Below, piece after piece: positions 36,278 through 46,080 of a DNA stretch of 64,000 nt. Source of the stretch: Aequorivita capsosiphonis DSM 23843 (lineage in GTDB: Bacteria > Bacteroidota > Bacteroidia > Flavobacteriales > Flavobacteriaceae); the NCBI RefSeq assembly GCF_000429125.1, contig NZ_AUBG01000001.1:124001-188000 (forward strand), in the 5' to 3' direction. The notes under the pieces are model-generated. The model was not told the DNA's origin. It did no database searches and worked only from the letters and a program-made list of their open reading frames with translations. A program made the position numbers and the translations under genes. Within the stretch, counting starts at the first letter, position 1. Each line of letters opens with the position of its first letter.

Positions 36278-36334
36278 ATGACAACATATAAAAACATAAT
36301 TATTATCAGCATTATTATTCGCTCCACAGAGTGA
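36278..36334 (+). CDS. Ile-rich leader peptide 2
   Basis: This 18-codon peptide MTTYKNIIIISIIIRSTE has seven Ile codons in two blocks separated by one Ser. The sequence GTGAGTCAGGCTGGTA, overlapping its stop, recurs exactly at leader 3. AGGCT (36338-36342) can pair with AGCCT (36359-36363) in the terminator stem, giving an antiterminator. Confidence 0.82.
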   Translation: MTTYKNIIIISIIIRSTE

Positions 36335-36358
36335 GTCAGGCTGGTATATCCAATTTTT

Positions 36359-36394
36359 AGCCTTTCTCATTCATTTGAGAAAGGCTTTTTTATT
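36359..36394 (+). terminator. Attenuator terminator 2
   Basis: An 11-bp perfect stem AGCCTTTCTCA / TGAGAAAGGCT with a 6-base loop and a T-run follows leader 2. Confidence 0.9.
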
Positions 36395-36411
36395 TTACAC
36401 AAGTTCGAAAC

Positions 36412-36468
36412 ATGAAAACAAGTACCATCATAATTATCAGCATTATTATTATTTGCCCACCCGGGTGA
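36412..36468 (+). CDS. Ile-rich leader peptide 3
   Basis: This 18-codon peptide MKTSTIIIISIIIICPPG has eight Ile codons. It is a clear duplicate of leader 2: same Ser interruption, same stop context and same hairpin. AGGCT at 36472-36476 can pair with AGCCT at 36495-36499. Confidence 0.82.
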   Translation: MKTSTIIIISIIIICPPG

Positions 36469-36493
36469 GTCAGGCTGGTATTGTCCAAACTTT

Positions 36494-36528
36494 AAGCCTT
36501 TCTCATTCATTTGAGAAAGGCTTTTTTT
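36494..36528 (+). terminator. Attenuator terminator 3
   Basis: A 12-bp perfect stem AAGCCTTTCTCA / TGAGAAAGGCTT with a 6-base loop and a long T-run ends 35 bases before ilvE. The core is identical to terminator 2. Confidence 0.9.
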
Positions 36529-36562
36529 ATTTAATAAACCCAAAAATTAAAATCAAACCAAT

Positions 36563-37453
36563 ATGTATTACAACAACAACACGCTAATCTATCTCGATGG
36601 CAAGTTTGTCAAAGCCAACGAAGCTTCAACAGATCTTTACAGCCAAACCCTTCACTATGGTTATGGCGTATTTGAAGGAATCCGAGCCTATGCTAGCGAT
36701 AATGGCACTCGTGTCTTTAAGGTAAAAGAACATTATGACCGATTAAAAAATTCAGCAGAACTCATCAAAATTCCGTTCGATTACGATGTGCAGGAATTAG
36801 TGGACGCCACTTATGAGCTTTTGGAAAAAAACAACTTTACCGATGCTTATGTTCGTCCGTTAGTTTTCTGCGATCCAAATATGTCACTTTCCAGACCCAA
36901 CAAGGTTTCCATAATGATCTGCGCTTGGGAATGGGGCGCCTATTTAGGCGATAAACAATTGCGATTAACGCTTTCCTCCTACTGCCGACCGCACCCGCGT
37001 TCCATAAAAATTGAGGCTAAAGTTTGTGGTCATTATGTGAATTCCATCCTAGCCACCAACGAGGCAAAAGACAAAGGTTTTGACGAAGCTTTGCTTTTAG
37101 ATAGCGATGGTTATTTAGCTGAAGGTCCCGGCGCCAACCTGTTTTTTGAAAAAGATGGCGTTTTATACACACCTCAATTAGGAAACATTCTTCCAGGAAT
37201 TACACGCGCTACAGTTTTGGAATTAGCTGAAGAAATGGGGGTTGAAGTGAAACAAGGTCTTTACAAACCTAAAATATTAGCCTTGGCCGATAGCGCTTTT
37301 TATTGCGGAACGGCGGCTGAAGTCATTGGGATTGAATCCGTAGACGAAAGAAAATTTCCTAAAGAATGGAGCGATAGCCTAGGAAATAAATTACAGGAAG
37401 CCTATTCGCAATTGGTTAGAGCATCAGAAAAAACACTAAGCACAACATACTAA
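36563..37453 (+). CDS. ilvE: Branched-chain amino acid aminotransferase
   Basis: IlvE catalyses the last step of Ile, Val and Leu synthesis, moving the amino group of glutamate to the 2-keto acids with PLP. The 296-residue fold type IV enzyme shows [17 protein letters not shown], the region [20 protein letters not shown] with the PLP-binding Lys, [17 protein letters not shown], and [17 protein letters not shown]. The ATG of ilvD overlaps the ilvE stop (TAATG), so translation is coupled. It is the first gene of the operon, controlled by the three attenuators upstream. Confidence 0.95.
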   Translation: MYYNNNTLIYLDGKFVKANEASTDLYSQTLHYGYGVFEGIRAYASDNGTRVFKVKEHYDRLKNSAELIKIPFDYDVQELVDATYELLEKNNFTDAYVRPLVFCDPNMSLSRPNKVSIMICAWEWGAYLGDKQLRLTLSSYCRPHPRSIKIEAKVCGHYVNSILATNEAKDKGFDEALLLDSDGYLAEGPGANLFFEKDGVLYTPQLGNILPGITRATVLELAEEMGVEVKQGLYKPKILALADSAFYCGTAAEVIGIESVDERKFPKEWSDSLGNKLQEAYSQLVRASEKTLSTTY

Positions 37454-39129
37454 TGAGCACATTAAACAAATACAGCAAAACAATAACCCAAGACGAAACC
37501 CAACCAGCCGCACAAGCCATGCTTTACGGCATCGGGTTAACGGAAGAAGATTTACAAAAAGCCCAAGTAGGCATTGTAAGTACCGGTTATGAAGGCAATA
37601 CCTGCAATATGCATCTAAACGATTTGGCGAAATCAGTGAAATTTGGAGTGAAATCTGAAAACCTTGTCGGCTTAATTTTTAACACCATTGGCGTAAGTGA
37701 TGGAATCTCCAACGGCACAGACGGGATGCGATTTTCATTGGTTTCTCGAGATGTTATTGCAGATTCTATTGAAACAGTAGTCAGCGCGCAATGGTACGAT
37801 GCAGTTTTAGCCGTAGTGGGTTGCGACAAAAATATGCCGGGTTCCGTGATGGCGATGGGAAGATTGAACCGTCCTTCAATAATGATTTACGGTGGAAGCA
37901 TTCATTCTGGGAAATGGAAAGGCGAATCCTTAAACATCGTTTCGGCATTTGAAGCTTTAGGAAAGAAATTCAGCAATACCATAACTCCCGAGGATTTTAA
38001 AGGAGTCATAAAAAATGCGTGTCCCGGCGCTGGCGCTTGCGGCGGAATGTACACCGCAAATACAATGGCTTCCGCAATTGAAGCTTTGGGAATGAGCTTG
38101 CCTTACAGTTCCTCAAATCCTGCTTTGAGTGCCGAAAAGAATCAAGAGTGTTTAAACGCCGGAAAAGCAATTAAGGTTTTACTGGAAAAAGACATCAAGC
38201 CGAAAGACATCATGACAAAAAAGACTTTCGAAAATGCGATGACGATGGTTACAGTTCTTGGAGGCTCTACCAATGCCGTGATGCATTTGATAGCCATGGC
38301 ACATTCGGTTGATATAAAATTGACTTTGGAAGATTTTCAAAAAGTAAGTGATAAAACCCCTGTCTTGGCCGATTTAAAACCATCCGGAAAATACTTGATG
38401 GAAGATTTACACGCTGTGGGCGGCGTTCCGGCGGTAATGAAATATCTATTGGAAAACAAGTTGTTACACGGAGATTGCTTAACAGTTACCGGAAAAACAG
38501 TAGCCGAAAATTTAGCTGATGTGCCGAGTTTAACAGAAGGTCAGGATGTATTTCTTCCGTTAAAATCGCCTTTAAAGCCTACAGGACATTTACAAATTCT
38601 CTTCGGAAACCTAGCATCTGGAGGAAGTGTGGCAAAAATAAGCGGGAAAGAAGGCGACTATTTTGAAGGAACGGCAAAAGTTTACGATGATGAATACGCT
38701 GTAATTGCAGGTATAAAAAACGGAGAAGTAAAATCAGGGAATGTGGTGGTAATTCGTTTTTGCGGCCCAAAAGGTGGCCCCGGAATGCCCGAAATGCTAA
38801 AACCAACTTCCGCAATAATGGGCGCGGGATTAGGAAAAGACGTTGCTTTAATTACCGATGGAAGATTTTCAGGAGGTACTCACGGCTTTGTGGTTGGGCA
38901 TATTACTCCTGAAGCTTACGATGGAGGAACCATTGCACTTGTAGAAGACGGAGATAACATTACCATCGATACAAAAAATAACACGCTCCAATTAAAAGTT
39001 AGCGAAGACGAACTAGCTAAACGAAAATTCGAATGGAAACAGCCCAAACTCAAAGCGACGAAAGGAGTTTTATACAAATATGCCAAATGTGTTTCATGTG
39101 CTTCAACCGGCTGTGTAACCGATAATTAA
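37453..39129 (+). CDS. ilvD: Dihydroxy-acid dehydratase
   Basis: IlvD dehydrates 2,3-dihydroxy acids to 2-keto acids in Ile and Val synthesis and needs a [2Fe-2S] cluster. The 558-residue protein has the cluster Cys motifs GCDKNMPG (near residue 124) and [17 protein letters not shown] (near residue 197). It also has [31 protein letters not shown] and the [15 protein letters not shown] signature. The end [13 protein letters not shown] is normal for the family. It starts within the ilvE stop codon. Confidence 0.96.
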   Translation: MSTLNKYSKTITQDETQPAAQAMLYGIGLTEEDLQKAQVGIVSTGYEGNTCNMHLNDLAKSVKFGVKSENLVGLIFNTIGVSDGISNGTDGMRFSLVSRDVIADSIETVVSAQWYDAVLAVVGCDKNMPGSVMAMGRLNRPSIMIYGGSIHSGKWKGESLNIVSAFEALGKKFSNTITPEDFKGVIKNACPGAGACGGMYTANTMASAIEALGMSLPYSSSNPALSAEKNQECLNAGKAIKVLLEKDIKPKDIMTKKTFENAMTMVTVLGGSTNAVMHLIAMAHSVDIKLTLEDFQKVSDKTPVLADLKPSGKYLMEDLHAVGGVPAVMKYLLENKLLHGDCLTVTGKTVAENLADVPSLTEGQDVFLPLKSPLKPTGHLQILFGNLASGGSVAKISGKEGDYFEGTAKVYDDEYAVIAGIKNGEVKSGNVVVIRFCGPKGGPGMPEMLKPTSAIMGAGLGKDVALITDGRFSGGTHGFVVGHITPEAYDGGTIALVEDGDNITIDTKNNTLQLKVSEDELAKRKFEWKQPKLKATKGVLYKYAKCVSCASTGCVTDN

Positions 39130-39145
39130 TTTTAAAAAACAGGAA

Positions 39146-40840
39146 ATGAACTCAACAAAAATAACAGGGGCACAAGCGGTAATGAAATCCTTAGTAGCTG
39201 AGCATGTGGATACAATATTCGGATATCCCGGCGGAGCCATCATGCCGATCTACGACGCTTTATATGATTATGAAAATTCGGTAAATCACATCTTGGTACG
39301 TCACGAACAAGGTGCCATTCACGCAGCTCAGGGTTATGCACGAACCTCAAGCAAAACAGGGGTAGTGTTCGCCACTTCAGGGCCTGGAGCTACCAATTTA
39401 ATAACTGGCCTGGCAGATGCCTTAATTGATTCAACGCCGTTGGTTTGCATCACGGGGCAAGTGGCCTCGCACCTTTTAGGCACCGATGCTTTTCAGGAAA
39501 CGGATGTGGTAGGAATCTCCATGCCAATCACCAAGTGGAATTGTCAAGTTACCAAAGCAGAAAATATTCCTGCTGCTATTGCCAAAGCTTTTTATATCGC
39601 ACAATCTGGCCGCCCGGGACCCGTACTGATCGATATAACAAAGGATGCGCAATTTGGGGAAATGGATTTTGAATATGAAAAATGCACCAACATTAGAAGC
39701 TATTACCCGAGACCAAAGTTGAAAAAATCGGTGGCGGAAGAAGCAGCAAAATTAATTAATGAAGCCAAAAAACCGTATTTGTTAATTGGGCAGGGAATTA
39801 TGTTATCCAATGCGGAAAAGGAATTGCTGGAATTTGTTGAAAAATCAGGAATTCCAGTGGCGTCCACACTTTTGGGATTAGGTGCATTTCCGAATCATCA
39901 TCCGCAGTATGTTGGATATTTAGGAATGCACGGAGATTATGCACCTAATATAAAAACCAATGAATGTGATGTGCTCCTTGCCATCGGAATGCGTTTCGAT
40001 GACAGAGTTACCGGCGATATCTCTAGATATGCCAAACAAGCAAAAGTGGTTCACGTGGACATCGATGCTTCCGAATTGAATAAAATTATCAAAGCTGATG
40101 TCGCTGTTCATGCCGATGCGAAAGAAGCCTTAAAAGTATTAACCGAATTGGTACATAAAAAGCAACGTACTGCTTGGTTACAAGAATTTAAAGACGCTAA
40201 AACCACCGAAGTGGAAACGCTTCAAGAAAGTGCCAAAGCTTTGCATTCCGAAGAAATAAAAATGGACGAAGTAATCAAAATGCTTTCAGAATTAACCAAG
40301 GGAGAGGCGATCGTAGTAACAGATGTAGGGCAACACCAGATGATGACGGCGCGCTATTATCAATACAACAAAACGAAAAGCAATGTTACTTCAGGAGGCT
40401 TGGGTACAATGGGATTTGCACTTCCCGCAGCCATCGGCGCAAAGTTTGGCGCTCCAGAAAAACCTGTAATAGCCATCATCGGAGACGGAGGATTTCAAAT
40501 GACACTGCAAGAATTGGGAACTATTTTACAAAGTGAAGTAGCTGTAAAAATCATCGTTTTAAACAATCGATTTCTTGGAATGGTGCGGCAGTGGCAACAA
40601 ATGTTTTTTGAGAAACGCTATTCCTTTACAAATATGGTAAGCCCAGATTTTGTAGCACTTGCGAAAGCCTATAGCATTGAAGCAACAAAAGTTGAAGCAC
40701 GGACAGATTTAAAAGAAACCTTATTAGAAATGCTGAATCACAACGGATCATACTTATTGGAAGTGATGGTTGCCAAGGAAGAAAATGTTTTCCCCATGAT
40801 GACCACCGGCGCCTCAGTATCAGAAGTTCGTTTAAAATAA
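39146..40840 (+). CDS. ilvB: Acetolactate synthase large (catalytic) subunit
   Basis: This 564-residue thiamine-diphosphate enzyme condenses pyruvate with pyruvate or 2-ketobutyrate. GYPGGAIMPIYDALYD and the catalytic Glu in VRHEQGAIHAAQGYAR mark the Pyr domain. The ThDP/Mg motif is GDGGFQMTLQELGT through VLNNRFLGMVRQWQQ. ATSGPGATNLITGLADALID is also typical. It is followed after 6 bases by the regulatory subunit. Length and motifs are of the biosynthetic ALS/AHAS type. Confidence 0.95.
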   Translation: MNSTKITGAQAVMKSLVAEHVDTIFGYPGGAIMPIYDALYDYENSVNHILVRHEQGAIHAAQGYARTSSKTGVVFATSGPGATNLITGLADALIDSTPLVCITGQVASHLLGTDAFQETDVVGISMPITKWNCQVTKAENIPAAIAKAFYIAQSGRPGPVLIDITKDAQFGEMDFEYEKCTNIRSYYPRPKLKKSVAEEAAKLINEAKKPYLLIGQGIMLSNAEKELLEFVEKSGIPVASTLLGLGAFPNHHPQYVGYLGMHGDYAPNIKTNECDVLLAIGMRFDDRVTGDISRYAKQAKVVHVDIDASELNKIIKADVAVHADAKEALKVLTELVHKKQRTAWLQEFKDAKTTEVETLQESAKALHSEEIKMDEVIKMLSELTKGEAIVVTDVGQHQMMTARYYQYNKTKSNVTSGGLGTMGFALPAAIGAKFGAPEKPVIAIIGDGGFQMTLQELGTILQSEVAVKIIVLNNRFLGMVRQWQQMFFEKRYSFTNMVSPDFVALAKAYSIEATKVEARTDLKETLLEMLNHNGSYLLEVMVAKEENVFPMMTTGASVSEVRLK

Positions 40841-40846
40841 ATAAAA

Positions 40847-41374
40847 ATGAAAAAAACATATACAGTATCAGTCTTTACAGAAAACAGCATCGGGATGATG
40901 AATCGCGTTACCATCATTTTTACGCGCAGACATTTGAATATCGATAGCATTACCGCATCAGAATCGGAAGTGAAAGGAGTTTTTCGATATACCATTGTTT
41001 TAAGAACAACTAGAGAGCAAGTAGATAAAGTTATCGGGCAACTTGAAAAACTAATAGATGTTTTTAAAGCCTTTGTTCACGAAGATTCCGAAGTAGTTCA
41101 CCAAGAAATCGCACTCTACAAAATTAAGACCGCAAGCCTAACCAATGGCGATGTTGAAAAAGTGATTCGGGAACATCACGCCAGAATCCTGACGGTAGAT
41201 CCATTATTTATGGTCATCGAAAAAACAGGACACGTAGCAGAAACCCAATTATTATTCGAAAGCTTAAAACCTTACGGAGTGCTTGAATTTGCACGCTCCG
41301 GAAGAGTGGCGGTAACCAAACCTATGAAAGAGTTTAGTACTTATCTAAAGGAATTGGAGGAATCGAATGACTAG
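40847..41374 (+). CDS. ilvN: Acetolactate synthase small (regulatory) subunit
   Basis: This 175-residue protein has an N-terminal ACT domain (YTVSVFTENSIGMMNRVTII, RRHLNIDSITASESEVKG) that binds Val for feedback control. A C-terminal domain follows (EIALYKIKTASL, LEFARSGRVAVTKPMKEF). It pairs with IlvB, encoded directly upstream. Confidence 0.93.
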   Translation: MKKTYTVSVFTENSIGMMNRVTIIFTRRHLNIDSITASESEVKGVFRYTIVLRTTREQVDKVIGQLEKLIDVFKAFVHEDSEVVHQEIALYKIKTASLTNGDVEKVIREHHARILTVDPLFMVIEKTGHVAETQLLFESLKPYGVLEFARSGRVAVTKPMKEFSTYLKELEESND

Positions 41375-41379
41375 GAGGA

Positions 41380-41414
41380 AATGTTCAATTCTCAATGTTC
41401 AATGTTCAATGTTC
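41380..41414. repeat. Short tandem heptamer repeat between ilvN and ilvC
   Basis: Four copies of AATGTTC occur, the last three directly adjacent. An AT-rich stretch with AATAA-type repeats leads to ilvC. No terminator is seen, so the operon probably continues through. Confidence 0.7.
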
Positions 41415-41463
41415 AATAGAAATAAATAATAACAATAATCAATAGTAATAAACAATAATAAAA

Positions 41464-42507
41464 ATGGCAACAATAAATTTTGGAGGAGTACAGGAAAACG
41501 TAGTAAAACGCGATGAATTTCCACTTAAGAAAGCACAAGAAGTATTAAAAAACGAAACGGTAGCCGTGATTGGTTATGGAGTTCAGGGTCCAGGGCAAGC
41601 GCTCAATTTAAAAGACAACGGCGTTAACGTTATTGTGGGGCAACGCAAAGGAACGGGAAGTTGGAAAAAAGCCTTGGCTGATGGCTGGGAAGAAGGAAAA
41701 ACACTTTTTGAAGTGGAAGAAGCTTGTGAAAAAGCAACAGTAGTGATGAATTTACTTTCCGATGCCGGACAAATACAAGCTTGGGAAGGAATGAAAAAAC
41801 ATCTAACCAGAGGAAAAGCGCTTTATTTCTCACACGGATTTGGGGTTACTTTTCACGAAAAAACCGGCATCGTTCCGCCTAAAGATGTAGATGTATTATT
41901 AGTTGCACCAAAAGGCTCGGGAACATCGCTAAGAAGTCTATTCTTAAACGGAGAAGGGCTGAATTCCAGTTATGCGGTTTTTCAGGATGCAACCGGAAAA
42001 GCAAAGGAACGAGCCTTGGCATTAGGGATCGCTATTGGTTCGGGATATCTGTTTGAAACTACTTTTCAGAAAGAAGTATATAGCGACCTTACTGGCGAAC
42101 GCGGCGTTTTAATGGGAGCAGTTGCAGGAATTTTTGAAGCGCAATTCAATGTCCTTCGTCAGCGCGGGCATTCCCCAAGTGAAGCTTTTAATGAAACTGT
42201 GGAAGAATTCACCCAAAGTTTAATGCCACTTATCGCAGAAAACGGAATGGACTGGATGTTTGCAAATTGTTCCACCACCGCACAGCGCGGCGCACTAGAT
42301 TGGAAAGGGAAATTTCGTGAAGCTACCGAACCTGTTTTAAATGAATTGTATGACAGCGTAGTTTCTGGCAAGGAAGCCGAAATAGTTATTGAAGCCAATA
42401 GCAAACCTGATTACCGCGTGAAACTGGAAGAGGAATTAAACGTGATGAAAAACAGCGAATTGTGGCAAACCGGATTAGAAGTACGAAAATTAAGACCCAC
42501 CAAATAA
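41464..42507 (+). CDS. ilvC: Ketol-acid reductoisomerase
   Basis: IlvC converts acetolactate or acetohydroxybutyrate to the dihydroxy acid using NADPH and Mg. The 347-residue enzyme has the Rossmann motif VAVIGYGVQGPGQALNLKDN followed by VIVGQRKGTGSW (the loop choosing the cofactor). The metal-binding SDLTGERGVLMGAVAGIFEA and the NCSTTAQRGALDW region are also present. It is a short class I type. The stop overlaps the ilvA start (TAATG). Confidence 0.95.
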   Translation: MATINFGGVQENVVKRDEFPLKKAQEVLKNETVAVIGYGVQGPGQALNLKDNGVNVIVGQRKGTGSWKKALADGWEEGKTLFEVEEACEKATVVMNLLSDAGQIQAWEGMKKHLTRGKALYFSHGFGVTFHEKTGIVPPKDVDVLLVAPKGSGTSLRSLFLNGEGLNSSYAVFQDATGKAKERALALGIAIGSGYLFETTFQKEVYSDLTGERGVLMGAVAGIFEAQFNVLRQRGHSPSEAFNETVEEFTQSLMPLIAENGMDWMFANCSTTAQRGALDWKGKFREATEPVLNELYDSVVSGKEAEIVIEANSKPDYRVKLEEELNVMKNSELWQTGLEVRKLRPTK

Positions 42508-43751
42508 TGGAATTATTAGAGAAAGTATATGAAGCGAGGGAGCGTATAAAAAACGTTGCCCTTCAAACGCCATTAATGAAAAACGAAAACTTGAGCGAGG
42601 AATTTTCCGCTCAAGTTTTCTTAAAACGAGAAGATTTACAACCTGTACGCTCCTACAAATTGAGAGGTGCCTACAACAAAATTGTATCACTTTCAGAAGA
42701 AGAAAAAGCAAAAGGAGCTGTTTGCGCGAGTGCTGGAAATCACGCGCAAGGTGTGGCTTATGCCTGCTATAAATTAAATATTAAGGCAACGATCTTTATG
42801 CCAGTTACTACTCCTCTACAAAAAATAAAACAGGTAAAACTCTTTGGAAAAGATAAAGTAGAGATAGTCTTAAAAGGTGATACATTTGATGAAGCCTCCG
42901 AAGAAGCCAAGCATTTTTGCAATCAAGTTAAAGCCATATTTATTCATCCCTTCGATGATGAAAAAGTAATGGCTGGGCAAGGAACGATTGCCTTGGAACT
43001 TTTGGAAGACAGCCACGTTCCTATTGACTATTTATTTGTCCCTATTGGCGGCGGCGGGTTAGCAGCAGGTTTAAGTACGGTTTTTAAGAAATTGAGTCCG
43101 AATACAAAAATCATTGGGGTGGAACCAGCTGGCGCTCCATCGATGAAAAATTCGATCGAAAAAGGAGTAAATACAAGCTTAGAAAATATTGACAAATTTG
43201 TAGATGGCGCTTCCGTAAAACGTGTGGGCGAAAAAACATTCCAGATCTGTAAAGACTACTTAGAGGATATTGTCCTTGTTCCAGAAGGTAAAATCTGCAC
43301 CACAATCTTGCGTTTGTATAATGAAGAAGCCATCATCGTAGAGCCTGCGGGAGGATTAACGATTGCTGCCCTAAATTTTTACAAGGAAAAGATAAAAGGA
43401 AAAAATGTAGTGTGTATTGTTAGCGGAAGCAATAACGATATTACCCGAACCGAAGAAATAAAAGAACGATCTTTATTATACGAAGGACTGAAGCATTATT
43501 TTCTAATACAATTTCCGCAGCGACCAGGTGCATTAAAGGAATTTATGAACGATATTTTAGGTCCGCGGGATGATATTGCCTATTTCCAATATTCAAAGAA
43601 AAACAACAGAGAAACTGGGCCAGTGGTTGTAGGAATAGAATTGCAAAACAAGGATGATTTATTTCAGATTGAAGAAAAACTAAACGCCAAAAAATTCACC
43701 TATCAATACCTAAATGGGAATAAAGATTTGTTTACGCACCTTATTTCATAA
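42507..43751 (+). CDS. ilvA: Threonine dehydratase (biosynthetic type with C-terminal ACT-like domain)
   Basis: IlvA deaminates threonine to 2-ketobutyrate, the entry step to isoleucine. The start at 42507 is chosen because it overlaps the ilvC stop; an in-frame start 45 bases upstream lies inside ilvC. The 414-residue protein has the PLP Lys in PVRSYKLRGAYNKI, the substrate motif CASAGNHAQGVAYA and the glycine loop VPIGGGGLAAGLS. The C-terminal segment FLIQFPQRPGALKEFMNDIL begins an ACT-like regulatory domain. It is the last gene of the operon. Confidence 0.94.
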   Translation: MELLEKVYEARERIKNVALQTPLMKNENLSEEFSAQVFLKREDLQPVRSYKLRGAYNKIVSLSEEEKAKGAVCASAGNHAQGVAYACYKLNIKATIFMPVTTPLQKIKQVKLFGKDKVEIVLKGDTFDEASEEAKHFCNQVKAIFIHPFDDEKVMAGQGTIALELLEDSHVPIDYLFVPIGGGGLAAGLSTVFKKLSPNTKIIGVEPAGAPSMKNSIEKGVNTSLENIDKFVDGASVKRVGEKTFQICKDYLEDIVLVPEGKICTTILRLYNEEAIIVEPAGGLTIAALNFYKEKIKGKNVVCIVSGSNNDITRTEEIKERSLLYEGLKHYFLIQFPQRPGALKEFMNDILGPRDDIAYFQYSKKNNRETGPVVVGIELQNKDDLFQIEEKLNAKKFTYQYLNGNKDLFTHLIS

Positions 43752-44007
43752 CTTAAATTAAAACTCTTAACTTACCGAAAATTGTCAGCAATGCTTTTAA
43801 AAGGTGCCTGCCAAAAGTCTCATTAAATTTGAACTTACTTTTGAGAATCAAGGATTGTTTCGATAACTGTGACAGCAATTTTTATTAATATTTGCAAAAC
43901 GCATTTTTTTTCAGGAGAATAATTTCAAAAGCATAGGCTGGGAACTAGAGTACCACTCGCCTATTCCAATGCTTGAATTAAAACCTGGTATTTAGAAGAA
44001 TTATAAA

Positions 44008-44484
44008 ATGACAGAACAACCATTAAACACTAGAAAGACTAAACTTGCTGAAGGGCTATTGTTAAGAGCAGATCTTATGAAGAAAATAGAACATCTTCAA
44101 AATAGAATCAGACCCGTATTAATCGTGTCTGATGATAAACTTCCACAAGAAGACCCAGACAAATTGCTCGCTCAGCTGCGGCAAACGATACAGGATTTAG
44201 AAACGGTAATTATAAGAATAAACAAAACAAATAATGAAACCCTGGTTGAAGGGGAAGGATCTCTTATGGAAGCTCTTGCTAAAAGGGATTCATTAAAAAT
44301 GCTTTCTGAAAAATTAAGAAATATAAGGTATGCAGCCCAAGTAAATAATAGTGGCGATACCAATCTTAAAACAACGATTAATATCAAAAAGCTGCAAATT
44401 GAAATGGATCAAACAGGAAGGGCTTTTCGAGAGCTTGACAGTAAGATCCAAGAAATCAATTGGCTCACTGAATTAAAAGATTAA
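44008..44484 (+). CDS. DIP1984 family protein
   Basis: This 158-residue helical protein matches the DIP1984 (septicolysin-like) family: LAEGLLLRADLMKKIEHLQNR, the acidic EDPDKLLAQLRQTIQDLE, VIIRINKTNNETLVEGEGSL and MEALAKRDSLKMLSEKLRNI. The function of the family is not established. It is a single-gene unit with a terminator 20 bases after its stop. Confidence 0.82.
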   Translation: MTEQPLNTRKTKLAEGLLLRADLMKKIEHLQNRIRPVLIVSDDKLPQEDPDKLLAQLRQTIQDLETVIIRINKTNNETLVEGEGSLMEALAKRDSLKMLSEKLRNIRYAAQVNNSGDTNLKTTINIKKLQIEMDQTGRAFRELDSKIQEINWLTELKD

Positions 44485-44503
44485 GCCGAAAGGCGGAATG
44501 GTC

Positions 44504-44526
44504 GGGGCGAGTGCCAGCCCCTTTTT
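44504..44526 (+). terminator. Probable terminator of the DIP1984 gene
   Basis: A 5-bp G/C stem GGGGC / GCCCC with an 8-base loop is followed by TTTTT. Confidence 0.7.
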
Positions 44527-45136
44527 CACGGTATTGGTTTTCGGGGCAAATTGAAAACGCTACCAACATGGAGCCGCTTGGGTTGTGGCAAAAATTTAAT
44601 GTTTAGGACCCATTACTGCTTACCTGTTACAATTGTATAGTGTAAAAATTACTACCAGGTACTGACCGATCATTTTTTTAATCAGGCTTATAAATTGAAA
44701 GTCATAGTTTTCCGATCAAGAATCCAGACTGAGGTGGGCTCGGGATCCATCTGGAAGAGGTAAAAACTCACCGCAGCGAGACGCAAAGGGCGTAAATAAA
44801 AAAGGTGTTTTAATAAAGTGAAGCTTAGATTACCTAAGTTAGATCAAGCTCGTGATGTCAGGCAAGCCCAACATTTAACTGCTCTTACAGAAATCTTAAG
44901 ATCAGATAAAGATAGAACTAAACCATTCTGTATTAATGCAACAAAGAATTCAGAACAGACTGGGAAGTCTGTTACAACTCCCGGAGGAGGACAGTCAGAT
45001 TCGTGAAATTCAAAGCCTCGGTGAATGTGCAGCTGTTTTCAATAAATCAGAAAATTCGTGTCATTCGTGGCAGTACTTTAGGCAAGATCTAGTGAAGTGA
45101 AAACATTACGTCTTTGTCAGACACAACAAAGAGAAA
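44527..45136. other. Gene-poor intergenic region
   Basis: About 600 bases contain no frame I would call a gene. A GTG-started 62-codon frame at 44818 lacks a promoter and family resemblance. ATTCGTGTCATTCGTGGC near 45055 is a phrase often repeated between genes in Bacteroidota genomes; a related copy is near 48570-48640. Confidence 0.35.
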
Positions 45137-45164
45137 ACAAAAAACCCCCTATTTCTAGAGGGTT
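45137..45164 (-). terminator. Terminator of the histone H1-like gene
   Basis: On the minus strand the stem AACCC(T)CT / AGGGGGTT (one mismatch, 6-base loop) is followed by a T-run. It sits 9 bases after the stop of the small gene. Confidence 0.72.
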
Positions 45165-45172
45165 CTTTAAAT

Positions 45173-45349
45173 TTATTTTTTCGACTCAGCAATCGAAACC
45201 TTACGGAATTCTTTCAATAATTTTTCTAAGGCCAAAGATGATTTTCTCGCTCTTGTTCCTGCTGATTTATTTCCGTTTTCTAATTGTACTTTAGCGTCAC
45301 TTTCAAATGATTCGAAAGTGTTTTGCATGTTCTCAATAAGTTCTTTCAT
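45173..45349 (-). CDS. Histone H1-like DNA-binding protein (Hc1 family), 58 residues
   Basis: This small basic protein reads MKELIENMQNTFESFESDAK, then VQLENGNKSAGTRARKSSLA and LEKLLKEFRKVSIAESKK. The NKSAGTRARKSSLALEKLLKEFRK stretch (named here by its parts) is typical of the Bacteroidota proteins annotated as histone H1/Hc1, which bind and compact DNA. The gene has its own terminator. ATG 45349 is preceded on the minus strand by an AT-rich leader. It is easily overlooked because it is so short. Confidence 0.85.
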   Translation of the reverse strand: MKELIENMQNTFESFESDAKVQLENGNKSAGTRARKSSLALEKLLKEFRKVSIAESKK

Positions 45350-46080
45350 AAGATTTGTATTTTATTTTATTAATAAAGGCGAAAATATAGTTATTCTATC
45401 TAAATACCTGCCATTGTTCCGGAAAATTACGACGTCAAGCCCCTACAGCAAGGTTTTCTTCCTTCTTACTTCTCCTTTGTAAACAGGCATCCCCTATTTA
45501 TCAAGCGCTTACCAACGGGAATCTTATAGCTCCACCGCTCAGAGAACAAATGAAGCAAAACTTATCTTGTTAACATAAATTTTGAGAATTAGTGTATTAT
45601 ATCAAGGATATCCTGAAACGTCTCATGCCCAAGATACTTCAAGAGCGAAAATAAAGCGGACTCAATTTCCCTTAGAAAATTCTATGTCACAAACGGCAAA
45701 AACTGTCATCGAGCCATTTGTGCAACATTACTTTCACAACGTAATTTCGTCTAAAAAAGCGGATATAGCACAACACATGATCTAATATACCAACTTGACT
45801 CGAACGAGGCTGTTTAAAAGTTTAAAATCCGGAGTTATTCTATTTTAAAGACGAAAATTAATATCTTAAACAGCTTGAACGGAATTCCAAAGTATTTAAT
45901 TGAAAGAGAAATCGAATACATTGAGAAATAGCAATGTTGCTATTGATTTCTGAGACTAAGTAAATTTTATAAATAAAGAATACCTCAAACGATAGGCAGA
46001 AATTGGAATGCAAATGTGGCTTATTCGTTGTAACGATTAACCTTTAAGATCTAAGACACCACTTTCAATGTATTTACTTA
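45350..46080. other. Long non-coding stretch
   Basis: Roughly 730 bases hold only short frames without convincing starts, for example MSQTAKTVIEPFVQHYF at 45684 with 33 codons. The minus-strand promoter of the histone-like gene should lie in the first 100 bases. No hairpin with a U-run is evident. Confidence 0.35.

Noticed and set aside
44818-45006. GTG-started 62-codon frame
   Set aside because: No promoter, no ribosome-binding region, no resemblance to any protein family, and an atypical residue mix.
45582-45785. TTG-started 67-codon frame
   Set aside because: Weak start and no recognisable protein features; kept only as part of the gene-poor stretch.
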